Below, piece by piece: positions 40,117-48,469 of a stretch of DNA of 64,000 bases (its first letter is position 1; every line of letters starts with the position of its first letter). The DNA comes from Whitmania pigra (taxonomy: Eukaryota; Annelida; Clitellata; Hirudinida; Haemopidae), in contig JAJTWR010000049.1 of the NCBI GenBank assembly GCA_021613335.1, forward strand, positions 62,001 through 126,000, read 5' to 3'. The notes beneath the pieces are model-generated. The model was not told the DNA's origin. It saw nothing but the letters and a program-made list of their open reading frames with translations, and searched no databases. The position numbers and the translations under genes are program-made.

Positions 40117-41474
40117 GGTCCTGTCCCCATCCGTGGTGTAGGTGGCCGAGCTTGGGCACGCGTCCTGGGGCAGCGCCGAACCGGTCAGGCTGCCGCGACG
40201 GGCAGGATGACGGTGGGATCATCGCCGAAAGGAGCGATGGTTTCCAGCGTCATATAGCGGGCGCGTTGCACGGCCCACTCGTCGTTCTGTTCGAGCAGGA
40301 TCGCGCCGACGAGGCGGACGATAGCGGCCTCGTTTGGGAAGATCCGACGACCCGGTGCGCCGCTTGATTTCGCCATTGAACGCTCCAGCGGGTTTGTCGA
40401 GTGCAGCTTGGTGCGGTGCTGCGGCGGAAAGCTCATGTAGGCCAGCAACATCGGGCTCCGCCTCGTCCATCAAGGCGGCAAGCTTGGAGACCTTGGGGCG
40501 GATCTGGTCGGCGACGCGCCTCCATTGGGCGCTCGCCGCCTCGGCGTCATCTTGGGAAGGCCGTGGCGATGAAGGCGGAGACGACGCGCCGGCCGCTGCG
40601 GCCCCGCATGGGCAAGGGCGTTGCGCATGAATGCACCCGGCAGCGCTGCCAGGTGGCGGTCAAAACCTTCGACACAGCGGCCTTGAGGCCCTCGTGGGCA
40701 TCCGAGACGACAAGCTTCACGCCGCGCAGGCCGCGTCGCGCCAGCTTGCGCAGGAAGGCTGTCCAGAACGTCTCGGCTCCGATGGACCGATATCCATGCC
40801 CAGCCATCGCGCCGGCCGTCGGTGTTCACCCCGACCGCCACGATGACGGCCACCGAGACGATGCGCCCGGCTTGGCGCACCTTCACGTAAGTCGCATCGA
40901 CCCACAGATAGGGCCAGTCGCCTCAATCGGCCGCTCGAGGAAGGCCTTCACCTTGCCGTCGATCTCTTCGCACAGCCGGCTGACCTGGCTCTTCGAGATG
41001 CCGCTCATGCCCAGCGCCTTGACGAGATCATCGACCGAGCGCGTCGAGATACCCTGGACGTAGGCTTTCCTGGATCACGGCTGTCAGGGCCTTCTCGGCC
41101 AGCCGCCGCGGCTCCAGGAAGCCAGGGAAGTAACTCCCTGGCGCAGCTTGGGGATGCGCAGCTCGACGGTTCCGGCGCGTGTCTCCCAGGCCCGGTCCCG
41201 GTAGCCATTGCGCTGCGCCAGCCGGTCGGGGCTCTTCTCGCCGTAGCCGGCGCCCGTCAGGCTGCCGACCTCCATCTCCATCAGGCGCTTGGCCGCAAAG
41301 CCGATCATCTCGCGTAGGATATCCGCGTCGGGGGTCTTCTCCACCAGCGTGCGAAGGCTCATCATCTCGTTGGTCATCGGTGATCCTCTGGTTAGGTGCG
41401 CGTCTCGCAACCCGACCCTACCCGGAGATCGCTAGTGACAACTGATCACCTACACCACGGATGGGGACACGACC
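40117..41474 (-). mobile_element. IS256-family insertion sequence, about 1358 bp, with intact ends
   Basis: The ends are inverted repeats of 27 bases (40117-40143 and 41448-41474) that agree except at the fifth base: both start GGTCxTGTCCCC and go on ATCCGTGGTGTAGGT. The flanks carry a direct repeat GGTCAGAAGC at 40107-40116 and 41475-41484, the target duplication made on insertion (10 bases as seen; 8-9 is usual for the family). The only gene is a decayed transposase on the minus strand. The insertion point lies exactly at the stop codon of the marR gene, which it leaves unchanged. Confidence 0.9.
40185..41377 (-). pseudogene. IS256-family (mutator-type) transposase, several frameshifts
   Basis: Reading from ATG 41377, the N-terminal frame has EMIGFAAKRLMEMEVGSLTG, then AGYGEKSPDRLAQRNGYRDR and ELRIPKLRQG, typical of IS256 transposases. 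Near 41120 the frame shifts: a missing base would give the usual SYFPGFLEPRR. Further pieces follow in other frames: KVRQAGRIVSVAVIVAVGVN, ETFWTAFLRKLARRGLRGVK with LVVSDAHEGLKAAVSKVL (a catalytic Asp of the DDE triad), and [17 protein letters not shown] with [20 protein letters not shown] near the end. At least four shifts are needed to read one 400-residue protein, so this copy cannot make transposase as written. Confidence 0.88.
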
Positions 41475-41476
41475 GG

Positions 41477-41957
41477 TCAGAAGCTATTCGGACTCGTCTT
41501 TGCTCCGCAGATACAGGCTTTCAAAAGCATCTTCATTGCCGTCTTGCTCGTCTGGAGCAAGCAAGGCCCAGCAAGCTCCGCCTCTATCGCTTTGGCGATT
41601 GGAACCACCTGCTCATAAACCGACCAGCCTTCCCTGGTGAGGAGCAAGCGCTTGCGTCGCTTGTCTTCAGGGCAGTCTGTGCGGCACAGAAGATGTTTCG
41701 TCATCAAAGACTTGACCGCACGGTGCAACCGCCACCTGGTCGAGCCGAGTCAAGCGGGAAATATCGATCGCCTGAGCCTTGTCGTTGCAGGCGACAACCG
41801 CCACCAAACGCCATTCCGCAACTGTCAGGAACGGGGCGTCTGTTTGCAGCCGCTTTTGCAACCGTTGCGCCGCAAGGCGCGACAAGGAGGCCAGCCAGTA
41901 GGGAAGATAATCTTCCAGATCCAAGATGACACGCTCAGACTCTTTCTTTTTCGCCAC
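41477..41957 (-). pseudogene. MarR-family transcriptional regulator with one frameshift
   Basis: A winged-helix regulator. From ATG 41957 the frame reads KESERVILDLEDYLPYWLAS, LSRLAAQRLQKRLQ and LTVAEWRLVAVVACNDKAQA, then IDISRLTRLDQVAV. It breaks at about 41733; dropping one G joins it to HRAVKSLMTKHLLCRTDCPE, DKRRKRLLLTREGW and the C-terminal dimer helix, ending at 41477. The DxRxxx wing (DCPEDKRRKRLLLT) is typical of MarR. It is divergent from the ABC-importer operon at 42100 and a palindrome lies between them, so it probably represses that operon. The insertion sequence abuts its stop codon. Confidence 0.8.
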
Positions 41958-42016
41958 AGCCCTGCTCTCAAAAAACCTTCCTCCAATACCCTATCGAGCG
42001 AATTTTTCCAAGAGCG

Positions 42017-42066
42017 CTTTCATATGAAAGTTTCTCATTGACAGGGCGCTCGCTCAGATCCATAAA
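42017..42066 (+). promoter_or_regulatory. Candidate MarR operator and promoter of the ABC-importer operon
   Basis: A perfect 14-bp palindrome CTTTCATATGAAAG (42017-42030) is followed by TTGACA (42038-42043), 17 bases, and CATAAA (42061-42066), a good sigma-70-like pair. A further ATGAAAG half-site lies near 42077. The ribosome site GGAGGAGAGG directly precedes ATG 42100. Position between a divergent marR and its presumed target fits repression by the MarR product. Confidence 0.6.
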
Positions 42067-42099
42067 CTTCTTACAAATGAAAGCAATGGAGGAGAGGAT

Positions 42100-43254
42100 A
42101 TGAGAAAAAACCTCATCGCAGCCTGTCTGGCAATCTGCCTTGGCGGGATGGCATTGTGCGCGCAAGCCTATGCCGGTGTAAAGGTTGGGGTCATTCTCTC
42201 CCTTTCCGGCCCGGCCGCGTCGGCCGGGCTTTTGCAGCAGAAAGCTCTTGGCATTCTTGCCTCAAAGATTGGCTCTCAGCCAGTGGAGTATATCGTTCTC
42301 GACGATGCAACCGACACAGCCAGCGCGATCAAAGGCGCTCGTAAGCTCATCGTTGAGAGCAAGATCGATGTTTTGATCGCAGCAACGGCAACGCCAACAT
42401 CGCTTGCCGTACGGCGGCGTGCCAACGATTCGAACGTGCCCCAAATTGCCCTGGCCCCTTTTGGTGCGCAAACGCTCGAATGGTCGTTTGTCACGGCCCC
42501 CTCTTTTCGCATTTACGCCAAAGCGATCGCTGCGGATCTTGCACGCCGCGGGATCCGCAAGCTTGCCTATATCGGCTATGCGGACGCGCTTGGGCAAGCG
42601 TGGCTGGACGCTCTGAGCGCCGCCATGAGCGGAACCGGCATCGCATTCGAGATCGTCGAACGCTATAACAGAGCCGATACCAGCATCGTATCGCAGGTGT
42701 TGCGGATCGTTGCCGCCAACCCGCAGGCGGCGATCGTTGGAGCGACTTCGGCTTCGGCCGCCGAACCGCAAAAAGCGCTGGTCGAGCGCGGGTTCAGGGG
42801 GCCCGTCTATCATACCCAGGCGGCTGCAACGAAAGAGTTTTTGCGCGCGGCCGGAGGGGCCGGCTCATCGGCTGTTCTGCCTGTGTCGCTGCCGATCGTG
42901 GCGAGTTTCCTGCCGGAGGATCATCCAAGCAAGCAGCGCGCTCTAGAGTTTGCCGCCAGATATGAAGGCGTCAATGGCGAGGAGACGCGCAACAATTTCG
43001 CCTCTCACCTTTGGGATGCCGGCTTGCTGCTCGAAGCGGCGGTTCCGGTGGCTCTGGCATCGCACGAGCCTGGCACGGCCGAGTTCCGCAAAGCTCTGCG
43101 CGATGCTTTGGAGGCTGTTCGCGATTACCCCGTGTCCAACGGAGTTGTCTCGATGAGCGGGGCCGATCATTCGGGCTATGACGATCGGGCCGCCGCCTTG
43201 GCCCGCATTGAAAAGGGACGGTTCGTTTTGGCGAAATCGGGGGAAGAACGGTGA
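42100..43254 (+). CDS. Periplasmic substrate-binding protein of a Liv-type ABC importer
   Basis: A 384-residue LivK-like (type I fold) binding protein. Signal peptide: KNLIAACLAICLGGMALCAQ, cut near AYA. The mature protein starts GVKVGVILSLSGPAASAG, the usual opening of this family, followed by YIVLDDATDTASAIKGARKL. The family handles branched-chain amino acids, amides, urea and aromatic compounds; the ligand here cannot be read from sequence. The gene is first in an operon in which every junction overlaps; its stop overlaps the GTG of the GH88-like gene. That neighbour suggests a sugar-acid or glycoside-related ligand, an inference only. Confidence 0.92.
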   Translation: MRKNLIAACLAICLGGMALCAQAYAGVKVGVILSLSGPAASAGLLQQKALGILASKIGSQPVEYIVLDDATDTASAIKGARKLIVESKIDVLIAATATPTSLAVRRRANDSNVPQIALAPFGAQTLEWSFVTAPSFRIYAKAIAADLARRGIRKLAYIGYADALGQAWLDALSAAMSGTGIAFEIVERYNRADTSIVSQVLRIVAANPQAAIVGATSASAAEPQKALVERGFRGPVYHTQAAATKEFLRAAGGAGSSAVLPVSLPIVASFLPEDHPSKQRALEFAARYEGVNGEETRNNFASHLWDAGLLLEAAVPVALASHEPGTAEFRKALRDALEAVRDYPVSNGVVSMSGADHSGYDDRAAALARIEKGRFVLAKSGEER

Positions 43255-44413
43255 CGCAGCTGGTATTTTCATCGAAATGGCAGGCCGCTTTGGACAGTCT
43301 GTGCGAGCGGGTTTACGAGATCAAGGCGGCTGTCGGCGATGCTTGGCCTTACCATTGCGACCCCAAGAGCGGCGTGTGGGATACGACGGAAGATGGCGAT
43401 TGGTGCGGCGGTCACTGGGTGGAATGTCTTCGTATCGTTGGGGAGGTGACGGGCGATCGCAAGCTGCAAGATCATGCCGCTCAGCGCGTTGAGCGTTTGC
43501 GCGTTTATCTTGAGCGGGACGACATGTTTCGCGGACACCGCTTTTATTACGGCGCTGCCAGACACTATGCCTGGACGGGCGACCGGCGGTTCCGCACCTT
43601 GGCTCTTGCCGCTGCCTATGCCGTGCGCTCGATGGCCATGGCAGGCAGCGGAGCCATGCCGATTGGACGGCAAGTGCAGGTACGTTCGACAACGCTGTCC
43701 GGGCGCGATAAAGCGTGTATCGACAATGTTCATCCCAATCTCATCCTGGATTGGTGGGGCTTCAAACAGACCGGCGACCAGGACTTCATCACAGGCGCCC
43801 GGCGGCATTTGGATCACACGATCGAGCACTATGTTTGCGATGACTATTCAACGGTCGAGTTTCGGAATTACGATCCTGCAACGGGACAGCCGGTTGGCCG
43901 CCCCTATACGCTGCTCGGCGCCAACGACGAGAGTTGCTGGTCGCGCGGGCAGGCTTGGGCCATTGCGGGATATCTGAGAGGCTGGGAGGAAACGCGCGAT
44001 GCGCGATACCTGTCGGTTGGCGCAAAACTTCTCGATTATTGGTGCGCCAACGCCGACGCTTCTCTCGTTCCCCCCTACGATTTCAAGGAGCCGCTCCTGG
44101 CCACCTGGAAAGCGGCCGTGCCTTTGGATACATCGGCGTCCGCCATTGTCCTTGAGCAGCTTGCCAGACTGTCGCTCCTCGAGGATGCGCCGCCGCAAGC
44201 ACGGGAGATCGCTGCAAAAACGAAAGATTTTCTCGAGGGTCTCTTGTCTCATCTGACATCGAGAGGGGATCCGCGCGCCCCTCGCCTGGCGTTCTTCTTA
44301 ATGGCTGCTTCAACCAGCCAAAGGCTTACGCAACCGCAAGCGAGCTCATTTGGGGCACGGCTTATCTTTTGTTCGCGCTTTATTATCTAAAGACCGGCCG
44401 GGTTATCGAATGA
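43251..44413 (+). pseudogene. GH88/GH105-like unsaturated glycuronyl hydrolase, frameshifted near the C-terminus
   Basis: The protein resembles unsaturated glucuronyl/rhamnogalacturonyl hydrolases (alpha/alpha-six-barrel), which hydrate the double bond of unsaturated uronic acids made by polysaccharide lyases. Visible features: WDTTEDGDWCGGHWVECLRI near the N-terminus, IDNVHPNLILDWWGFKQTGD (position of a catalytic Asp) and DESCWSRGQAWAIAGYLRG. There is no signal peptide, so it should be cytoplasmic. The frame shifts at a GG pair near 44288; one more G would give LLNGCFNQPKAYATASELIW, then GTAYLLFALYYLKTGRVIE and a stop at 44411. The GTG start overlaps the stop of the binding-protein gene. It is an unusual partner for a Liv-type importer. 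Confidence 0.78.
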
Positions 44414-44601
44414 TGGGCGAAGGCCGGGTTTTTCTCGAAATCGTTCTGTTGAGAGTCGATCCTGGCGCTGTCGAGGGGTTCATCGCCTGCGGCGGTCGGC
44501 CCATGCTCCGTTCCTTGCTTGCACACCGCCTTTCGCGCGCCGACGTCCATCGTTTTGAGCGCGTCGCCACAGGCTGGATGAACCGGCGGGAGGCGCTGTG
44601 A
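44410..44601 (+). CDS. Small protein of unknown function inside the importer operon
   Basis: A 63-residue frame starting ATG ATG at 44410, overlapping the restored stop of the GH88-like gene (ATGA), and ending in TGA that overlaps the GTG of livH (GTGA). The sequence (GRVFLEIVLLRVDPGAVEGF, then IACGGRPMLRSLLAHRLSRA and a basic tail) has no known domain, signal or membrane helix. The perfect fit of both overlaps to the operon pattern is the main evidence that it is a gene. It may be an accessory or regulatory subunit. Confidence 0.6.
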   Translation: MMGEGRVFLEIVLLRVDPGAVEGFIACGGRPMLRSLLAHRLSRADVHRFERVATGWMNRREAL

Positions 44602-45644
44602 ACAGCAATATTCTGGTAATGGTTGGGCAAGCCGGCTGAACAACGGCGCTCTTTACGCGCTCATCGCCATTGCTCTGGTTTTGGTGTTCTGCACGACGAG
44701 GGTCGTGTTCGTGCCGATTGGCGAATGTGTGTCCTTTGGGGCGCTCACGCTGGCAGCCTTGGAGCATGCGCGCATTGAACCGGTTGTCTGGGCAATGGCT
44801 GGGCTTGGCCTGGCCAGCGGGGCGATGCGCTGGCGGTGCGAACGAAGCGAGCTGGATCGCCGAGGGGTCTTGCGCATCGTCTTCTGGCACGCGCTATGCC
44901 CCGCCTTGGGGTTGATTTCGATCGAGATTCTGCCGGGGCCGCTGTTGGAACGGGCTGCATCCAGCATTCTGACCGTCCCTTTCATCCTGGCGGCCTATGC
45001 GCTGGTTGGGATTTATCTTTATGAGCTGGTCTATCGCCCCTTGCTGGAGAGGAGCGTTCTAACGCTGCTCATCGTTTCCGTGGCGCTGCATGGGCTTGCG
45101 GTTGGCGTCGCCCTTCTCCTGTTTGGCGCGGAAGGCGCGCGATCCTCGATCGAATGGGGAGAGGGGGTTCGCCTTGGCGCTGTGAGGATCGATGGCGCCA
45201 GCCTGGCTATTCTTGTGGCAGCATGCTTGCTGATCGCCTCGCTCTCTGTCTTTTTCGATCGAACCTTGCTCGGAAAAGCCTTGCGGGCAACCGCCGTCAA
45301 CCGGGGGAGCTCAGCTAGCGGCAATTTCTCCTGCCTATTGCGGGCGCGTGGCCTTTGCGATTGCCGCTGCGATCGGGTCCTTGACCGGCATTTTAGTCTC
45401 CTCAACCGCATCCGTCTCTTACGATACCGGCTTTCTCACGGGCCTGAAAGGGTTTGTGGCGGCAATCGTTGGCGGTCTGGCATCCTATCCGGCCGCCGCC
45501 GCCGCCGCTGTGCTGATCGGTCAGATGGAAGCCTTCACTTCTTTTTATGCCAGCCCGTTCAAGGAGGTTCTTGTCTTTACCCTGATCGTTCCAGCGTTGC
45601 TTTGGAGATCCTCCAGAGCGCTCGTCCTGGAGGACGATCGATGA
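44598..45644 (+). pseudogene. LivH-type permease of the ABC importer, two frameshifts
   Basis: First membrane subunit of the Liv-type importer. The family opening NNGALYALIAIALVLVF begins at about 44639, but upstream the GTG frame (NSNILVMVGQAG) ends in TGA at 44637; one more G at 44634-44635 would fuse them. Further on, after GKALRATAVNR, the frame breaks at a five-G run (45303-45307); with one G fewer it reads GAQLAAISPAYCGRVAFAIA, then AAIGSLTGILVSSTASVSYD and GLKGFVAAIVGGLASYPAAA, the conserved permease end, to the stop at 45642. The stop overlaps the ATG of the next gene. Because the first and last frames coincide, the raw frame appears to run on into livM, which is an artefact. Confidence 0.82.
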
Positions 45645-47410
45645 CGCCAAAAGTTCTTGTCCTTTTGTGTCTGGTCGTTTTTTTCGGGGCGATATCTCTT
45701 GATGCCTTCCCGCTTTATTGGGCATATCTGCTTGGATACGCTGGCATAAGCGCCTTGATTGCGATCGGCCTGGTTGTTCTGTCCGGGGTGGCCGGGCTGA
45801 TCTCTTTCGGTCAGGCGATCTTTGTTGGCGTCGGGGGCTATGGAAGCGCCCTCTTGACCACGAAGCTCGCTCTGCCGCCCTTTGCGGCCCTGCCCATCGT
45901 TGTCGTGGCGGCGGCGGGCATCGCCTTTGCGATTGCCGCGATGACCTTGAGCCTGAAGGGACATTATCTTGCTGTGGCCACGCTTGCTTGGAATGTCAGC
46001 TTCTTCTATCTGGCGGGCAATCTCGATTTCGTTGGCCGGTATGACGGGATAAGCGGCATCCCGCCGATCGGCGCGTCCTTTGCCGATCCAAAGACCGCCG
46101 CCTTACTGATCTTTGCTGTAACCTTCCTGGCCTTGCTGACCACGCGCAATCTTCTTGCCTCGCGCGTTGGCCGGGCCATGCGCTCCTTGCAAGGAGGCGC
46201 GTCAGCCGCCGAATCGTGCGGAATCGATACCAGGAAGGCAAAGATGCTGGCCTTCGTTCATGCCGCCGTCTTAAGCAGCTTGTCAGGCTGGTTATATGCC
46301 CATTTCCAGCGCGCCATCAATCCCGGCTCCTTTGGTCTTGGCGCCAGCATCGATTACCTGACGATGGCTTTGATCGGGGGAATCCAGAGCGTTTTTGGCG
46401 CTCTGATTGGAGTGTCTCTCGTCACGGCGCTGCGTGAAGCTCTGCAACAGCTCCTTGGGCGGGTCTTTCATGTTCAAGGAAGCGTCGAGGCCATCGTTCT
46501 GAACGCTCTCTTGATCGTGATGCTGCATCTGGCTCCAGATGGTTTCTGGCCAAGGCTGGCTTCGCTGGGCAGGGTCCGTCTTCTCCGGAGCGCTCCAAAG
46601 ACGGCGGCCCCAACGCAAGATCCCGGCCCGCGCCGCTTGCCGCCAATGCGCGGCGCCGAGCTTCTCGCGGTGCGGCGCCTCTCCAAATCCTTTGGCGGCC
46701 TAAGAGCGGTGCACGATGTGTCTTTCACCTTGAAAGCCGGCGAGATCGTTGGGCTGATCGGCCCGAATGGCGCGGGTAAAAGCACGACATTCAATATGAT
46801 CAGCGGCTTGCTTTTGCCCAGCGCGGGCGAGGCCTCTCTTCTGGGGCAGAGCATGGCCGGCCGGCCGGCCCGCGATATTGCGCGGCTTGGCGTTGCGCGA
46901 AGCTTTCAGCATGTAAAACTCGTCTGCGGCATGACGGTTTTGGAAAATGCGGCGATCGGCTGCCATTTAGCAGGCAAAGCCGGCGCTGTACGCGCGATCT
47001 GCCGGGGAGACCGCCGGGAAGAAGAGCGCCTGTTTGCCATGGCGCTAAAACAGATCGAACGCGTTGGGCTTGGTCCCCAAGCGCACAGGCTTGCCGGGAC
47101 TTTGCCGCTTGGGCAGCAGCGCATGGTTGAGATTGCCCGCGCCCTGTGTCTCGATCCGGTCTTGCTCTTGCTAGATGAACCGGCGGCAGGCCTGCGGCAT
47201 CTCGAAAAAGCGGCTCTGGCGCAGATCTTGGCGCAGCTTGCCTCTGAGGGGTTGACGATCTTGCTGGTCGAGCACGACATGGAGTTCGTCATGGGTCTGG
47301 CGGATCGGATCATTGTCATGAGCTTTGGCACGATTTTGGCGCACGGGACGGCAAGCGAGATCCAAAAGAACCCCGCTGTCATTGAAGCTTATCTGGGGGT
47401 GGACGCTTGA
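45641..47410 (+). CDS. Fused LivM permease and LivG ATP-binding subunit
   Basis: A 589-residue protein carrying the second permease of the importer (about residues 1-310) fused by a Pro/Arg-rich linker (TAAPTQDPGPRRLPPMRG) to the ATPase (about 330-589). LivM features: IGLVVLSGVAGLISFGQAIF, GVGGYGSALL and GSFGLGASIDYLTMALIGGI. LivG features: Walker A GLIGPNGAGKST, LGQQRMVEIARALCLDP (in place of the LSGGQ signature), Walker B LLLLDEPAAGL and the switch histidine in LLVEHDMEFVMGLADRI. Such fusions occur in this transporter class. ATG 45641 overlaps the livH stop and the stop overlaps the livF start (TTGA). Confidence 0.92.
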   Translation: MTPKVLVLLCLVVFFGAISLDAFPLYWAYLLGYAGISALIAIGLVVLSGVAGLISFGQAIFVGVGGYGSALLTTKLALPPFAALPIVVVAAAGIAFAIAAMTLSLKGHYLAVATLAWNVSFFYLAGNLDFVGRYDGISGIPPIGASFADPKTAALLIFAVTFLALLTTRNLLASRVGRAMRSLQGGASAAESCGIDTRKAKMLAFVHAAVLSSLSGWLYAHFQRAINPGSFGLGASIDYLTMALIGGIQSVFGALIGVSLVTALREALQQLLGRVFHVQGSVEAIVLNALLIVMLHLAPDGFWPRLASLGRVRLLRSAPKTAAPTQDPGPRRLPPMRGAELLAVRRLSKSFGGLRAVHDVSFTLKAGEIVGLIGPNGAGKSTTFNMISGLLLPSAGEASLLGQSMAGRPARDIARLGVARSFQHVKLVCGMTVLENAAIGCHLAGKAGAVRAICRGDRREEERLFAMALKQIERVGLGPQAHRLAGTLPLGQQRMVEIARALCLDPVLLLLDEPAAGLRHLEKAALAQILAQLASEGLTILLVEHDMEFVMGLADRIIVMSFGTILAHGTASEIQKNPAVIEAYLGVDA

Positions 47411-48138
47411 CGCAGCCGCCCCCTATTCTCGAGCTTTGCTCTGTGAGTGTTTCTTACGGGCATATCGTTGCGGTCAGCAAGGCGTCGCTGCGCATAGCCA
47501 AAGGAAGCATTGTCGCTCTCTTGGGCGCCAATGGCGCTGGCAAAAGCTCGTTGCTGGCTGCGATCATGGGAATAACGGCATCAAGCGGCGCGGTTTTCTT
47601 CAACGGCGTCGACCAATCGAAACGCACGATTGACAGACGCGCTCATGATGGGATGAGCCTCGTACCCGAAAAACGGGAACTGTTCACGACGATGTCGGTT
47701 GAGGATAATCTGCGGCTTGGCAGGTTCCGCTTGCGGGGCGGCGCCGGCATGACCGACAAGCTAGATGAACTCTGGGCCTTGTTCCCGCGCCTGCTCGAAA
47801 GGCGTAAGCAATTGGCGGGAACCCTCTCGGGCGGCGAACGCCAGATGCTGGCCATCGCAAGGGCCTTGATGGCGGAACCCAGCTTTTTGATGCTCGATGA
47901 GCCGAGCTTGGGATTGGCGCCTCTCATCGTGAACGAGGTGCTTTCGGCCATGGCGCAGCTGCAAAAGAGAGGGGTTACGCTTTTGCTGGTTGAGCAGAAT
48001 GCGCGCGCCGCCCTGCGCATAGCTGAGAGCGGCTATGTGCTCGAAGGAGGGCGCATCTGTTTGGCGGGGCCGGCAGACATTCTCAAAAACGATCCGCGTG
48101 TGGTTGCAAGCTATCTTGGCGCGCAATCTCCCTCATAG
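47407..48138 (+). CDS. LivF-type ATP-binding subunit of the ABC importer
   Basis: The 243-residue second ATPase of the Liv-type importer, pairing with the LivG domain. Walker A is ALLGANGAGKSSLLAAIMG, the signature is LSGGERQMLAIARALMAEP, Walker B is LMLDEPSLGLAP and the H-loop position carries Gln-Asn (LLVEQNARAALRIAE), normal for LivF. The KREL segment VPEKRELFTTMSVEDNLRLG is also LivF-like. The TTG start overlaps the livMG stop. It is the last gene of the operon. Confidence 0.93.
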   Translation: MTQPPPILELCSVSVSYGHIVAVSKASLRIAKGSIVALLGANGAGKSSLLAAIMGITASSGAVFFNGVDQSKRTIDRRAHDGMSLVPEKRELFTTMSVEDNLRLGRFRLRGGAGMTDKLDELWALFPRLLERRKQLAGTLSGGERQMLAIARALMAEPSFLMLDEPSLGLAPLIVNEVLSAMAQLQKRGVTLLLVEQNARAALRIAESGYVLEGGRICLAGPADILKNDPRVVASYLGAQSPS

Positions 48139-48469
48139 CCAGCCCCCAAGGCTCTAAGCCAAGCGCTCTCCTGGAGGATTTCGATCGCGTCCCATGCGTT
48201 GGCGTTGGTGGCGGCGAACGACGCGATCGCCGTTTTGCTCGCAGCCGGACAGCCCGGCGACCGATGCCGCTACCTACGCCACTACCGGGGACACGATCCG
48301 ATTTTTTTTGTCCGAACGCTTCGGCGATTGAAAAAACACCCGCCGGCGGCTGCGAAATTGAAGAGCAACTCCGCCCAACGCTGGGACCCGGCGATATCGA
48401 TGTCGGGCGGGAATCGAACGTCAAATTCAATCCACGGGCACAACCGGCGCTGAAGATGAAGAAAGGCCA
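48139..48469. other. 331-base spacer without a supported gene
   Basis: Between livF and tRNA-Leu. Frames cross the region but have no start or family signal. No clear terminator hairpin with a T-run was found after livF. Confidence 0.4.

Noticed and set aside
44681..47410. One 909-residue fused permease-permease-ATPase protein
   Set aside because: The central 110 residues (NRGSSASGNFSCLLRARGL and on) are not protein-like and the true LivH end lies in another frame up to 45644. Two frameshifts in livH make the outer parts fall in one frame by accident.
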